This document shows, piece after piece, positions 7,685 through 17,409 of a stretch of DNA of 46,823 bases. Where the stretch lies: contig JAHDRA010000048.1 of NCBI GenBank assembly GCA_018433525.1, positions 1-46,823 of the forward strand, given 5' to 3'. The DNA comes from Paludibacteraceae bacterium (lineage in GTDB: Bacteria > Bacteroidota > Bacteroidia > Bacteroidales > Paludibacteraceae). The notes below the pieces were generated by a model. That model was not told the DNA's origin, did not search any database, and saw nothing but the letters and a program-made list of their open reading frames with translations. Position numbers and translations under genes: made by a program. Within the stretch, counting starts at the first letter, position 1, and every line of letters begins with the position of its first letter.

Positions 7685-8828
7685 GGACAGACTTGTCGGA
7701 ATGCAACAACTCGAAGATTTTTTTTGCAGCTCGGCTTGCGGCTCCGGGTTCTCCCAATATCTCAGAAACTTTTTTATACTCATTTTTCATATTTTGCCTG
7801 TAATGCGCATCTGTAAGAATTCTATTTAATTCATTTTTCACATTTTCTACCGTAAACAAATGAGCATACAGCTCCATCACCACTTCCTTTCCGGCAATCA
7901 GATTGACTAAAGAAATATATTTCACTTTAATAAAAAGTTTTTTCAACCAATAAGCCACTTTCCCAAAGGCAACATGATAAACAACCACTTGCGGAGTGCC
8001 GATTAAAGCAGTTTCGAGAGTAGCTGTTCCTGAATTGACAATGGCAACTTCGGCATGAAAAAGCAACTCATAAGTTTGACCAAAAACCACAGCAACTGAA
8101 GTATCTTTTAAAACAGAAAAATAAAAATCTTTCTCAACACCCGGTGCTCCGGCAACCACAGGCTGATAATCGGGAAACTGCATTGCAGCCTCAACCATGC
8201 GCGGTAAACAGGATTTGATTTCCTGTCGCCGACTTCCGGCCAATAGTGCTATCACAGGTTTATCGACCAAATTATTGGATTGACGGAAAGTTTGGAAATT
8301 TCCCCGATAAGCTTTCTTAAACTCTTCCACCGCATCCACTGTAGGATTACCAACATATTCGACCGGATAACGATGTTTTGCATAAAACTCCGTTTCGAAA
8401 GGAAAAATCGTAAACATTCTATCTACGTAACGTCTGATTTTTTTAATTCTAAACTCTTTCCATGCCCATATTTTTGGAGAAATATAATAATATACGGGAA
8501 TATTCAATTTCTTTTTTGCAAATTCGGCCATTCTGAGGTTGAAACTCGGATAATCGACCAGTATCAGCACATCAGGCTGAAATTTGAGAAGCGCCTGCTT
8601 GCCATCTTTGATATTTACAGAAATAACCGAAAGGTTTTTCAACACAGCAATAAATCCCATAAAAGCCATTTGCCGATAGTGTCTTATCATTTCTCCACCT
8701 TCGGTCCACATTAAATCACCGCCCAAAAAGCAAAATTCGGCTTGCAGATCCTGCTTTTTCAGTTCGTGCATCAAATGCGACGCATGCAAATCGCCTGATG
8801 CTTCACCCGCAATCAAAAAATATTTCAT
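7674..8828 (-). CDS. lpxB: Lipid-A-disaccharide synthase
   Basis: A 384-residue GT19 glycosyltransferase that joins UDP-2,3-diacylglucosamine and lipid X into the lipid A disaccharide at the cytoplasmic face of the inner membrane. Visible landmarks are the start YFLIAGEASGDLHASHLM, the segment PVYYYISPKIWAWKEFRIKK (about 125-144), the GSRRQEIK loop and NSGTATLETALIGTPQVVVY near residue 270. It is the last gene of the surE / small membrane protein / lpxB run, a common Bacteroidales order. ATG start at 8828, with 49 bases to the gene upstream. Its stop overlaps the convergent ptb-type gene. Confidence 0.96.
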   Translation of the reverse strand: MKYFLIAGEASGDLHASHLMHELKKQDLQAEFCFLGGDLMWTEGGEMIRHYRQMAFMGFIAVLKNLSVISVNIKDGKQALLKFQPDVLILVDYPSFNLRMAEFAKKKLNIPVYYYISPKIWAWKEFRIKKIRRYVDRMFTIFPFETEFYAKHRYPVEYVGNPTVDAVEEFKKAYRGNFQTFRQSNNLVDKPVIALLAGSRRQEIKSCLPRMVEAAMQFPDYQPVVAGAPGVEKDFYFSVLKDTSVAVVFGQTYELLFHAEVAIVNSGTATLETALIGTPQVVVYHVAFGKVAYWLKKLFIKVKYISLVNLIAGKEVVMELYAHLFTVENVKNELNRILTDAHYRQNMKNEYKKVSEILGEPGAASRAAKKIFELLHSDKSVLTP

Positions 8829-8877
8829 GAAAATATAAAATCAATAATTTTAGCTATGTATACAAATAATCGGACAA

Positions 8878-9186
8878 TTACAGCATAAAAAGACTTGCAA
8901 TTAAAAAAGGCAATCCGCCCACAATGGTGCCCGAAGTAAGACGAAAAGCATCATTTTTATAAAAAACAAAAGCCATCAGCAAATCGGGAACAATGGACAA
9001 CAGCAGCAACTTCCCCAACAAAACGCCTGGATAAAGACGTTTCAAAATTTCAAAAAAAGATATATCGACAGGATAGAAGCTTGTTATATAGAGCCAAACG
9101 AAAACGCAGGGCAGTATCAAACCCACTAAAAAGCCAATATAAAAATGGTTGAGACGTTTCACGGCATAAGAATTTACAAATTCCAT
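8878..9186 (-). CDS. Small hydrophobic membrane protein, function unknown
   Basis: A 102-residue protein with three or four hydrophobic segments (about residues 14-34, 53-75 and 83-102) and almost no soluble part. I do not recognise a named family. It starts inside the last 13 bases of surE, so its translation is probably coupled to surE, and lpxB follows 49 bases later. The conserved position between surE and lpxB in Bacteroidales suggests an envelope role, but that is inference. Confidence 0.75.
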   Translation of the reverse strand: MEFVNSYAVKRLNHFYIGFLVGLILPCVFVWLYITSFYPVDISFFEILKRLYPGVLLGKLLLLSIVPDLLMAFVFYKNDAFRLTSGTIVGGLPFLIASLFML

Positions 9187-9932
9187 TCCCTGATCAAGTC
9201 CATTGCATCATAAGCTGTCAAATCAATTTTATCGGGAACAATGGAAATAAAACCATGACTGATAGCCCATTCGTCGGTATCCTCGGCATCGGGTTCCATA
9301 TTTTCAAAATATCCGGTAAGCCAATAATAAGCCCTGCCGGCGGGATCGGTTCTTGCAGCAAACTCCTTTGTCCAGTACCCCTTGCATTGACGCGCAACAC
9401 GCACACCGTGAATTTCTCCGCAGGGAGCATTCACATTCAGACAAACACTTTCTGGAAGACCTTTTTCCATCACAATTTGTGCAATTTTCAATACGTGAGG
9501 TTCAAAAAAACTAAAATCAGGATCGGGAAAATGGCTGGCCAACGAAAACCCGATGGAAGGAATTCCGTTCTCACAACCTTCAAAAACAGCACCCATAGTG
9601 CCCGAATATATGACATTGATGGCAGAATTGGAGCCATGATTGATTCCTGAAACCAATAAATCGGGTTTACGATTCAGAATTTCATTCAGTGCAATTTTTA
9701 CACAATCGGTTGGCGTTCCGGTACAGGAATATCGAACCATTCCTTCCTCTTCTTCTATTTTTCTGTAACGAATAGGCTGCGTAACCGTCAAAGCACTTGA
9801 CTGAGCCGAACGCGGTATATCGGGAGCCACAACCACTACATCTCCCAGCTGCATCATTAATTTCGTTAAAATTTTTATCCCTTTTGCATCTATTCCATCA
9901 TCATTTGAAATCAAAATCAAATTTTTATTCAT
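9174..9932 (-). CDS. surE: 5'/3'-nucleotidase SurE
   Basis: A 252-residue metal-dependent nucleoside monophosphate phosphatase. The metal-binding start ILISNDDGIDAKGI (residues 6-19) contains the paired Asp. SAQSSALTVTQPIRYRK, CTGTPTDCVKIAL and LLVSGINHGSNSAINVIYSG are the other family blocks. Length is normal. It is preceded by gldF on the same strand with a 73-base gap and overlaps the next gene by 13 bases. Confidence 0.96.
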   Translation of the reverse strand: MNKNLILISNDDGIDAKGIKILTKLMMQLGDVVVVAPDIPRSAQSSALTVTQPIRYRKIEEEEGMVRYSCTGTPTDCVKIALNEILNRKPDLLVSGINHGSNSAINVIYSGTMGAVFEGCENGIPSIGFSLASHFPDPDFSFFEPHVLKIAQIVMEKGLPESVCLNVNAPCGEIHGVRVARQCKGYWTKEFAARTDPAGRAYYWLTGYFENMEPDAEDTDEWAISHGFISIVPDKIDLTAYDAMDLIREWNL

Positions 9933-10005
9933 GCTTCCTCATTAATTTTTCTAACAACAAAATTTTAAAAATCGACAATAAAAAATATTCTTTCAAAATC
10001 AGCGC

Positions 10006-10737
10006 TTACTTGTCCGATTTGGAATTTTTCCATACAATTATTCCCAAAAACAATCCACCCAAAAACAAGAAATATCCCACATCACGCATATCCAACACTC
10101 CTCTGCTCATAGACCTGTAATGAGCGTTTATTCCAAGATTTTGAACAAAATCAATCACAGCTCCGGAAGAGAAAAAACTTCCCAATAAGTCGAAACCGTA
10201 AAAGAAAATAAAACATAGCAACACTGACACAACAAACGAAATAATCTGATTGTTTGAAAGCGATGACGAAAAAATTCCAATGGCTATGTAAACACCCGAA
10301 AGAAAAATCAACCCTATAAACGAGCCCCAGAAAGCTCCGGCATCAATATTTCCCACTGGTTCGGCCAAAAAATAAACCGAGAAATAATACAAAACGGTTG
10401 GAAATAAAGCAATTAAAACCAAAACCCAACCGGCCAGAAATTTTCCCAAAACCAGTTCTGTGATGCTCAAAGGTTTGGTTATGAGTATTTCCCAAGTTCC
10501 CGATTTTTTTTCTTCGGCAAAAGATCGCATGGTAATGGCAGGACACAAAAACAAGAAAAGCCATGGCGCCAGATAAAACAATCCATCCACATTGGCATAA
10601 CCCGATTCAATAATATTAAATTCGCCGGGAATAACCCACAAAAATAATCCTGTCAAGGCCAAAAAAATGCCAATAACCAAATATCCTGTAGCACTGCTGA
10701 AAAAACTTCCGAGTTCTTTTTTGAAAATAGAAATCAT
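10006..10737 (-). CDS. gldF: Gliding-motility-type ABC transporter permease GldF
   Basis: A 243-residue ABC-2 type permease with about six membrane segments. The family block SFAEEKKSGTWEILITKPLS lies near residue 70. GldF works with the ATPase GldA and the auxiliary protein GldG in gliding Flavobacteriia; non-gliding Bacteroidales keep homologues of unknown role. GldG normally follows GldF, but here surE follows after 73 bases and there is no space for it. ATG start at 10737, divergent from the PagL-like gene. Confidence 0.85.
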   Translation of the reverse strand: MISIFKKELGSFFSSATGYLVIGIFLALTGLFLWVIPGEFNIIESGYANVDGLFYLAPWLFLFLCPAITMRSFAEEKKSGTWEILITKPLSITELVLGKFLAGWVLVLIALFPTVLYYFSVYFLAEPVGNIDAGAFWGSFIGLIFLSGVYIAIGIFSSSLSNNQIISFVVSVLLCFIFFYGFDLLGSFFSSGAVIDFVQNLGINAHYRSMSRGVLDMRDVGYFLFLGGLFLGIIVWKNSKSDK

Positions 10738-10861
10738 ACCAACCGGCGTTTTTGTTTAAATTATTTACTGATAAAGACTGCAATAATTCGCTCGATTAAA
10801 AAATTTGTTAACTTTACGCTTTCAAAGGTAACCAAAAATTGTCAAAGGAAAAATTACATTT

Positions 10862-12070
10862 ATGGGCAGAAATAAAAAAAAATTCCTGTTATTGCCAATG
10901 TTTTTCGCAATCTACTCCTTTGGCTTTGCGCAAACGTTTAAAAATTATTCTCTGAGTGCAGATTTCATTTACGGTGAAATTCTCAAGCACAACAAGCATC
11001 TCGAAAATCTGGTCAAAGGACCGCTCAAAGGCGAAGAATTTTCAATAGAATGGCAAACAATGGGAGAAAAAGCGTGGCATCAGTATCTTAATTTTCCTTC
11101 CGTTGGAATTTCCACAGCTTTTTTGGATTTCAGTCATCCCGACACTTTGGGGTATGCTGTAGCCCTATATCCATATTTGAAATTCCCGATTGTTCGTCAG
11201 CAACATTTTAATATGGCTTTCAAAGCCGGCGGAGGGCTGAGTTATGTTACAAAAACATTCTACAATGCTACAGCTTATCATCCTGATGGCAGCGTATATC
11301 TCAACAAAAGCAATGCCGCTATCGGATCACATGTGAATGTCTATCTTACAGCCAATCTCAACATGGAAATTCCTTTGACAAAAGGATGGAGCATTACTTC
11401 CAACTGGGGATGGAATCATACTTCCAACGGAAGCATTGTTCAACCAAATTCAGGAATCAATATGTTGGATATGTATTTGGGAATTAAATATTTTCCAAAT
11501 TACGAGCGTTATATCCCACCTAAACCTCAACCATTACCTGACCTGCCGCATAAAATCGAAATTGAAATGGCTTTTACCGGCGGCATACGACAACTTTATT
11601 ACAAAGACGACAAAACCTATCCCATCGGCACTTTCAATATAGCAGCATACCGAACCATGACCAATTTTTACAGAATGGGATGGGGCGCAGATTTGTTTTA
11701 CGATGGCGTTTTTAATGGTAAATCAGCTTTCAAAAGAACTTATCTCACTACCGACGAGTTAAAATACAAACTCAGAATTGGTGCTTCTTTTCGACACGAG
11801 CTTTTAGTTGGGAGACTCACCACAGGTTTCCATTTTGGCCTCTACCTTTATAATCCGGTGAAAAATCTCGAACCTTACGAAGAAGCTAAAAACGGAACTT
11901 TAAACAAACCTTTGATTTACAAATATAATATTGAAAAGGAAGATGGTTGGTTTTACACAAAAGCTGTATTAAAATATGCTTTGGACGAACATTTCCTCTT
12001 ATCTTTGGGATTGAAAACCCATTTGCAAAAAGCGGAATTTATTGATGCGGGAATCGGATATAAATTTTAA
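10862..12070 (+). CDS. PagL-like outer membrane lipid A deacylase / acyloxyacyl hydrolase homologue
   Basis: A 402-residue exported protein with a signal peptide ending near GFA-Q (residues 21-24). It is rich in alternating hydrophobic strands, as expected of an outer-membrane beta barrel. Residues 185-190 read NHTSNG, matching the His-x-Ser-Asn active-site motif of PagL (His186, Ser188), which removes an acyl chain from lipid A. The acidic residue expected about 12 positions later is Asn200 in NSGIN. The C-terminal half (residues 225-402) looks like a further set of barrel strands, so the protein is about twice the length of PagL. Substrate is not known. A near-consensus TAACTTTA box lies at 10809-10816. 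Confidence 0.7.
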   Translation: MGRNKKKFLLLPMFFAIYSFGFAQTFKNYSLSADFIYGEILKHNKHLENLVKGPLKGEEFSIEWQTMGEKAWHQYLNFPSVGISTAFLDFSHPDTLGYAVALYPYLKFPIVRQQHFNMAFKAGGGLSYVTKTFYNATAYHPDGSVYLNKSNAAIGSHVNVYLTANLNMEIPLTKGWSITSNWGWNHTSNGSIVQPNSGINMLDMYLGIKYFPNYERYIPPKPQPLPDLPHKIEIEMAFTGGIRQLYYKDDKTYPIGTFNIAAYRTMTNFYRMGWGADLFYDGVFNGKSAFKRTYLTTDELKYKLRIGASFRHELLVGRLTTGFHFGLYLYNPVKNLEPYEEAKNGTLNKPLIYKYNIEKEDGWFYTKAVLKYALDEHFLLSLGLKTHLQKAEFIDAGIGYKF

Positions 12071-12088
12071 AAAGTTCTCCGACCATTT

Positions 12089-14302
12089 CTATTCATTTTC
12101 GAAATATAGCAATGCATCCATCATGAGCGGCAATTCTTCTTCCCGAATACCAAACGAAATCAACCTGTCCTTATCTTCATTAAACAAATCCTGAAAAACT
12201 TCCCATTTATTCTGCAACATTTCTAAAGACTTGCGATAAGCATCGGCTGCTGCAGACAACTGACGCCGGCACCAACTAATATGACCGGAAAGCAAGTAAT
12301 CGTAAGCATTGGGTTCAGCCAAAATAATTTTTTCTGAATAATAATCGGCTTTATCCAGATTTCCGTCAAAAAAATTGCATTTTGCAATCGCTCTCCACAC
12401 TTTTATGTCGTCCACATTTTCGGCATCCAGTTTATAATAAATTGCCAGCGCATCTTTAAATTTTCCGAGTTCAAAATAACATTGAGCGATATGTATTTGC
12501 GTACTGTACTGACCGGGTTTCAGAAAATCGGCATGTTGATAAAATGCCAATGCTTTTTCATAATTTCCAAGCAACCGATAGCAAAGCGCAATTTTTCGAA
12601 TAGTCCAGCCATCGTCCGGTTGAATCATATCGGCTTTCAAATAGGCATCCAGTGCCTTTTGCAATTGCGAAGTCTGCTGATACGCATAACCCATTTTCTG
12701 ATACAACGCAGCGGAAGGCTGACTCTCCGACTGAATTTTTTCATAAAGCTCCAGTGCCTGCAAATAATACCCTTTAGAAAAATAATATTCAGCTACACTT
12801 TCCGAAAAACCGGGAATAGAAGACAAAATATCGAACAGCCAGGTGCGATGTAAAGTCAGAGAATAGGAAAACATATCTTCAAAATCGTCCTTGTGAGGCT
12901 GAAGTTTAAAGAAACGGAACAAATCCTGAATGTACTGTTTGGAAATGTTTTTTGTAATTGTTTCGGGCGAAAGTATCGACATTTCTTCTTCCATTTCGTC
13001 CATTTGATCCGATTCCATTTTAAAAGAATGTTTAAGCATATTTCGTTGGCTTTCGGGCATTTGTAACACACTCAGGCAAAATGAATATTTGTCTGAATTG
13101 CACATGACATTGCTGTTGACAAAAGCCGACAAAATGGTTTTTTCGTCCGACTCGAACAATTGATTGACTGCCGAATTTTCAGTATCGAAAGGCAAGAACC
13201 AATGAGAAAATTGAGAGAAAAATGTAAAATTTTTCAGCATGGAAAAAGTACTCATGTAAACATCCGCTCCTTCCAATTGTAAATCGCTCAATTCCTTGAG
13301 TTTATCCGACAAGCCACTTTCATCGAGAATTTCCTGCCATTCCGGATTTGCTTCTGCCCATTCATCGGAATTCAAAAAGTTTTCAGCATCCATTTTGTCT
13401 CTCAACAAAGGATTGATTTTCATCATTTCAGGTAAAATTTCTTCCCTGAGTTTCCGCGAAATTTTTTCTGTTTCGGTAGTCCCAATAATTTGAATAATGA
13501 TATTCTGAAAATTTTCGGCAATACGGTTTTGATCGACTAAAAGAACCAAACGATTACGAATGGAAGGGAAATAAGGCAGATAAATATTGTATTTGGCCAG
13601 TATAAAAGTTAACCCGACCAATGCTCGCTGAACAACTTTTTGATCGTCGTTTTCGCAGCTGTCAAAAAGAAGCATTATTTTTTGTTCGTCAAATTTTCTC
13701 CACAAATTCAACGTTACGGCCGACACCATCAAGGATTTTTCCACCCAGTATTTATCATCGGCTTCGAGCAATTTTTTGTACAAATTGTTTTCTTCTTCGG
13801 AATAGCGAGTTGCCAGCCAAAACACGCCAAAAAGTTCATCCAGCGCATCTTCAAAATTGGATCGCATTCTGCTCAATTCAATTTTGTACTGTTCCTTATT
13901 TTCGGAAAGCAAAGCCGACTGCTTGTGGAAATACTGCAAAGCATTGAACAGCTCATTGACTGTCTGATGTTTACGTGTGTAAGGGAAAAATCTTTTCTGT
14001 GAATATTCGAAATTTGAAGAATTTTTCATCATCAGCTCTTCGCGAACGTCAGCAAGCAGTATCAAAAGTTTTGCGACCAACTTACTGTAAACCGATTTCC
14101 TTTCGGGATCTTGCACACCCTTGAGATAATACTCGAGCAAAAATTTGTAATTCCTTTCCAATTCGTTAAAACGATCCGAAAATTCGCCGTACTGCAAATC
14201 GTCAATCATTATTTTTATCCTGTCGAATGCAGGTTTGAGCCTTGACGCCGACACAAATCGCAAAATAGCCTTATAAGTAGTATCAATTTGAGTTGCATTC
14301 AT
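12089..14302 (-). CDS. Cytoplasmic tetratricopeptide repeat protein
   Basis: A 737-residue protein without a signal peptide. The first 440 residues are alpha-helical and not recognised. Residues of about 500-690 carry four to five TPR units (for example SAALYQKMGYAYQQTSQLQK, GWTIRKIALCYRLLGNYEKA, YSTQIHIAQCYFELGKFKDA). TPRs serve as protein-binding scaffolds; the partner is unknown. I chose the ATG at 14302; the longer frame would start with TTG at 14314. It converges on the PagL-like gene with an 18-base gap. Confidence 0.82.
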   Translation of the reverse strand: MNATQIDTTYKAILRFVSASRLKPAFDRIKIMIDDLQYGEFSDRFNELERNYKFLLEYYLKGVQDPERKSVYSKLVAKLLILLADVREELMMKNSSNFEYSQKRFFPYTRKHQTVNELFNALQYFHKQSALLSENKEQYKIELSRMRSNFEDALDELFGVFWLATRYSEEENNLYKKLLEADDKYWVEKSLMVSAVTLNLWRKFDEQKIMLLFDSCENDDQKVVQRALVGLTFILAKYNIYLPYFPSIRNRLVLLVDQNRIAENFQNIIIQIIGTTETEKISRKLREEILPEMMKINPLLRDKMDAENFLNSDEWAEANPEWQEILDESGLSDKLKELSDLQLEGADVYMSTFSMLKNFTFFSQFSHWFLPFDTENSAVNQLFESDEKTILSAFVNSNVMCNSDKYSFCLSVLQMPESQRNMLKHSFKMESDQMDEMEEEMSILSPETITKNISKQYIQDLFRFFKLQPHKDDFEDMFSYSLTLHRTWLFDILSSIPGFSESVAEYYFSKGYYLQALELYEKIQSESQPSAALYQKMGYAYQQTSQLQKALDAYLKADMIQPDDGWTIRKIALCYRLLGNYEKALAFYQHADFLKPGQYSTQIHIAQCYFELGKFKDALAIYYKLDAENVDDIKVWRAIAKCNFFDGNLDKADYYSEKIILAEPNAYDYLLSGHISWCRRQLSAAADAYRKSLEMLQNKWEVFQDLFNEDKDRLISFGIREEELPLMMDALLYFENE

Positions 14303-14377
14303 AAATAAAAACAATGGTCAATTAAATATCACTTTTTCAATTTGGAGAAAGAATCACAAAGCGAAAAACAACAAAAA

Positions 14378-15079
14378 TTATCCCATTTTACTTATTTTTC
14401 TGAGTTTATCTTCATCGATAATCTTAATTTTTCTTCCATCCACAGCAATGATGTGCTCGTTGGTAAAATTCGATAAAGTGCGTATAGCATTGGATGTGGT
14501 CATATTCGACAAATTTGCCAAATCTTCACGCGACAAATAGATATTGACGGTAGCCCCATCTTCTTCCACTCCGTATCGTTTTTTCAGAAACAGCAAAGCT
14601 TCTGCCAAACGACCACGAATGTGCTTCTGTGTCAAATTGACAGTTCGTGCATCGGAAACTGCCAGGTCGGAAGCCAATTCTTCAAGAAAACGATAGCAAA
14701 CTGCAATATTGTGTCTGAGAATAGACAGGAACAAATCGGCCTTGAGCATATAAACGGTTGAGGCTTCAAAAGCCGCTACATTGGTGCTGTTTGGCTCATT
14801 GGCTATAATGGCACGATAACCGAAATTTTCGCCCGGTTTCAACATTCGAATAATTTGCGTTCGGCTACCAATACCATCCTTGTAAACCTTTGCTTTACCC
14901 GCCGCCAAAATCATCATGTGGGTAGAAATTTCACCTTCGCTTTGGATCAGTTCGTTTTTCTTGAAATGATGAACCGTGTAGTTGTTTCTTACAAATTGCC
15001 TTTCGTCGGGCGTCAGCACATCCCAAACCATGAAAACTTCTTCAATGGGTTTCAGTTCATAAGCAGGTTTTTTGGTCAT
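14378..15079 (-). CDS. Crp/Fnr family transcription regulator
   Basis: A 233-residue regulator with an N-terminal cyclic-nucleotide-binding-like beta roll (IQSEGEISTHMMILAAGKAK, then LKPGENFGYRAIIANEPNS), a dimerisation helix, and a C-terminal winged helix (SREDLANLSNMTTSNAIRTL as recognition region). There is no Cys cluster of the oxygen-sensing Fnr type. Regulon and ligand are unknown. The start is set at the ATG at 15079, because the longer frame begins with GTG inside a promoter box (TAAATTTG, 15131-15124). It shares a 270-base divergent region with the DUF4105 gene. Confidence 0.9.
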   Translation of the reverse strand: MTKKPAYELKPIEEVFMVWDVLTPDERQFVRNNYTVHHFKKNELIQSEGEISTHMMILAAGKAKVYKDGIGSRTQIIRMLKPGENFGYRAIIANEPNSTNVAAFEASTVYMLKADLFLSILRHNIAVCYRFLEELASDLAVSDARTVNLTQKHIRGRLAEALLFLKKRYGVEEDGATVNIYLSREDLANLSNMTTSNAIRTLSNFTNEHIIAVDGRKIKIIDEDKLRKISKMG

Positions 15080-15123
15080 TGCTTCAAATGAAAAAATATG
15101 TTTGACAACATTGTTATACAGCA

Positions 15124-15131
15124 CAAATTTA
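15124..15131 (-). promoter_or_regulatory. Promoter -10-like box of the Crp/Fnr gene
   Basis: TAAATTTG on the minus strand fits TAnnTTTG. It lies 45 bases before the chosen ATG and overlaps the start of the longer open frame, which supports the shorter protein. Confidence 0.65.
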
Positions 15132-15314
15132 ATTATTTTTTTAAAATAAATTCCAAAACGTAAAATAAAAATATTTCTCTATTCCGAATAAAAATTCTAA
15201 CGGGGAAAAATTAAAAAATTTCTGAATTGTAAACATTTGAAACTACCAGTAAAATGTAGAGGAAAACATTGAATAAAACTTTTAACAAAAAGCTATGAGA
15301 AAAGAAAAATTTAT

Positions 15315-15322
15315 TACTTTTG
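15315..15322 (+). promoter_or_regulatory. Promoter -10-like box of the DUF4105 gene
   Basis: TACTTTTG fits TAnnTTTG and lies 33 bases before the ATG at 15356. The upstream alternative ATG at 15320 falls inside this box and is therefore unlikely to be used. Confidence 0.7.
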
Positions 15323-15355
15323 CCATTTGAAATCCATAAAAACCAATCGCAATAC

Positions 15356-16603
15356 ATGAAAAGAGCAATATTCGTTTCTCTCCTCAGTTTCATCTTATTC
15401 CCAATATTTTCACAAAATCTGACATTCAGCGATTCGGCAAAAGTAAGTTTGCTCACTTGTTCTCCCGGGAAAAAAGTGTATGAAAAATTCGGACATACTG
15501 CCATTCGTGTCAACGACCCGATTACCGGCTACGATGTGGTTTTCAATTTTGGCGTATTCGATTTCAACACCAAAAACTTCTACCTGAAATTTATTAAGGG
15601 AGATACCGATTATCAGCTTGCCGTATATGATACCAAAAGCTTTTTGGAAGAATATAAAAGTAGAAATTCAATGGTTTGGGAACAAAAACTGAACCTTACT
15701 TTAAACGAAAAAAGAAATCTGCTTCACTCTCTTATAAAAAATTACGAGCCTGAAAACAGATTCTACCGCTACAATTTTGTTTATGACAATTGCTCTACCC
15801 GACCAAGAGATAAAATTGTACAATCGGTTAATGGAAAGGTTGAATATCATTTATATAACGAGCCCGTAACTTTCAGAGAAATGATAGCTCAATATACCGG
15901 AGTAAATAGTTGGATGCAATTTGGTCTTGATCTAATCTTCGGGCGTGATGCAGACAAGAGCGTTTCGCGAAATGTATCGATGTTTTTACCTGAAAATCTG
16001 ATGTACGAATTTCAGGCAGCTCATATAATAGCTGCAGATGGTGCAAAACGCCATCTGGTAGCTGAAAATAAGATATTGATTCCCAAACAGGAAGAAAAAT
16101 ATTCTAAACCTTTGCCTATATTTCAGCCTGTATTTGTTTGTACTTTTCTTTTAATTTTGGGAATTATCATAACTATTTTCAACAATAAAAAAAGTTTCCG
16201 TTTGTTCGATAGCCTACTTTATATAGTAAGCGGTCTTGGTGGAATTATTGTCTTTTATCTTGCCTTTTTCTCGTCGCATCCGCTTGTAAAAAACAATTTT
16301 AATCTTCTGTGGCTGAATCCGCTGAATTTTGCTCTGGGCATTCTCCTTTGGTTTCACAAAATGAAACCGTATGTGTTTTATTATCAAGTTTTAAACTGTT
16401 TATTGATTTTTCTGGCTTTGGTAGCTTATGCTGCTGGACTTCAGGTTTTCCATCCGGCCAGTTTTCCGCTTATCCTGTTGCTTTTGCTGCGAACAGTGCG
16501 ATGGACAGCCACAACAAAAAAAGATTTTTCGCTAAAGAAAAAAAATAATCGGGACTATTACACCAATAGCAACGGACTACACCACCACTCAAGGAAAAGT
16601 TGA
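15356..16603 (+). CDS. Exported DUF4105 membrane protein
   Basis: A 415-residue protein with a signal peptide (MKRAIFVSLLSFILFPIFSQ), followed by a periplasmic DUF4105 domain (residues of about 20-230). The domain blocks KKVYEKFGHTAIRVND and YNFVYDNCSTRPRDKI contain the conserved His and Cys. Papain-like NlpC/P60-type folds use such residues, so a hydrolase role is plausible but unproven. From about residue 257 onward there are four or five membrane helices and a basic tail. kdsB follows 32 bases downstream, so the two are probably cotranscribed. Confidence 0.82.
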   Translation: MKRAIFVSLLSFILFPIFSQNLTFSDSAKVSLLTCSPGKKVYEKFGHTAIRVNDPITGYDVVFNFGVFDFNTKNFYLKFIKGDTDYQLAVYDTKSFLEEYKSRNSMVWEQKLNLTLNEKRNLLHSLIKNYEPENRFYRYNFVYDNCSTRPRDKIVQSVNGKVEYHLYNEPVTFREMIAQYTGVNSWMQFGLDLIFGRDADKSVSRNVSMFLPENLMYEFQAAHIIAADGAKRHLVAENKILIPKQEEKYSKPLPIFQPVFVCTFLLILGIIITIFNNKKSFRLFDSLLYIVSGLGGIIVFYLAFFSSHPLVKNNFNLLWLNPLNFALGILLWFHKMKPYVFYYQVLNCLLIFLALVAYAAGLQVFHPASFPLILLLLLRTVRWTATTKKDFSLKKKNNRDYYTNSNGLHHHSRKS

Positions 16604-16635
16604 GATAAAATTTCTTTAAAAAAATCATTTGACCA

Positions 16636-17409
16636 ATGACTCTCCATTCTAATAAAAATTTTCGCTTTGTCGGCATTATTCCGGCCCGCTTTGCTTCCAC
16701 TCGTTTTCCGGGAAAACCGCTGGCAGATATTGGTGGAAAACCTATGATTCAGCGAGTGTACGAACAGGCACGCAAAGTATTGCAAACCGTTTATGTGGCT
16801 ACTGACGACCATCGGATTTATGATTGCGTTAATACTTTTGGTGGAAAAGCATTTATGACTTCCGCAACAGCCAAAAGTGGAACTGATCGGTGTTATGAAG
16901 CTATTAGTCAGCTACAGGAAATTTTTGATGCCGTCATAAACATTCAGGGAGATGAACCATTTATTCAACCAGAGCAAATCATTACGCTTCAAGAGTGTTT
17001 TGAAGATGAGCAAACACAAATTGCTACACTTGCCAAAATAGTTCCCCAAACAGAAGAATACGATTACATACTGAATCCCAACAGACCTAAAATAGTACTC
17101 AATAAAAACAATGAAGCCCTGTATTTCAGCAGGCAAGTTATTCCATACCAACGAAATACTGCCAACGAACATTGGATTTCGAATCATCAGTATTTTGTTC
17201 ATGTGGGAATTTATGCGTATCGAACAGAGATATTGAAAGAACTCTGTTCACTTCCCGTTTCATCGCTCGAAAAAGCAGAATCATTGGAACAACTCCGCTG
17301 GCTCGAAAATGGATACCGAATAAAAGTTGGCTTCACAACAGCCGAATCTTATGGCATCGATACACCGGAAGATTTGGAAAAAGTTAGAAAAATGTTTTTG
17401 GGCAAATAA
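16636..17409 (+). CDS. kdsB: 3-deoxy-manno-octulosonate cytidylyltransferase
   Basis: A 257-residue CMP-Kdo synthetase, which activates Kdo for the inner core of LPS. The nucleotide-binding start IIPARFASTRFPGKPLADIG (residues 14-33), INIQGDEPFI, and the C-terminal YGIDTPEDLEKV are diagnostic. Length is normal. It lies in line with the DUF4105 gene, and with lpxB and the PagL-like gene it makes this part of the window LPS-oriented. No clear terminator follows; only a weak CACGAT/ATCGTG hairpin at 17509-17523. Confidence 0.96.
   Translation: MTLHSNKNFRFVGIIPARFASTRFPGKPLADIGGKPMIQRVYEQARKVLQTVYVATDDHRIYDCVNTFGGKAFMTSATAKSGTDRCYEAISQLQEIFDAVINIQGDEPFIQPEQIITLQECFEDEQTQIATLAKIVPQTEEYDYILNPNRPKIVLNKNNEALYFSRQVIPYQRNTANEHWISNHQYFVHVGIYAYRTEILKELCSLPVSSLEKAESLEQLRWLENGYRIKVGFTTAESYGIDTPEDLEKVRKMFLGK

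Noticed and set aside
15080..15124. Longer start of the Crp/Fnr protein at 15124
   Set aside because: It would use GTG inside a TAnnTTTG box; the ATG at 15079 fits the family start.
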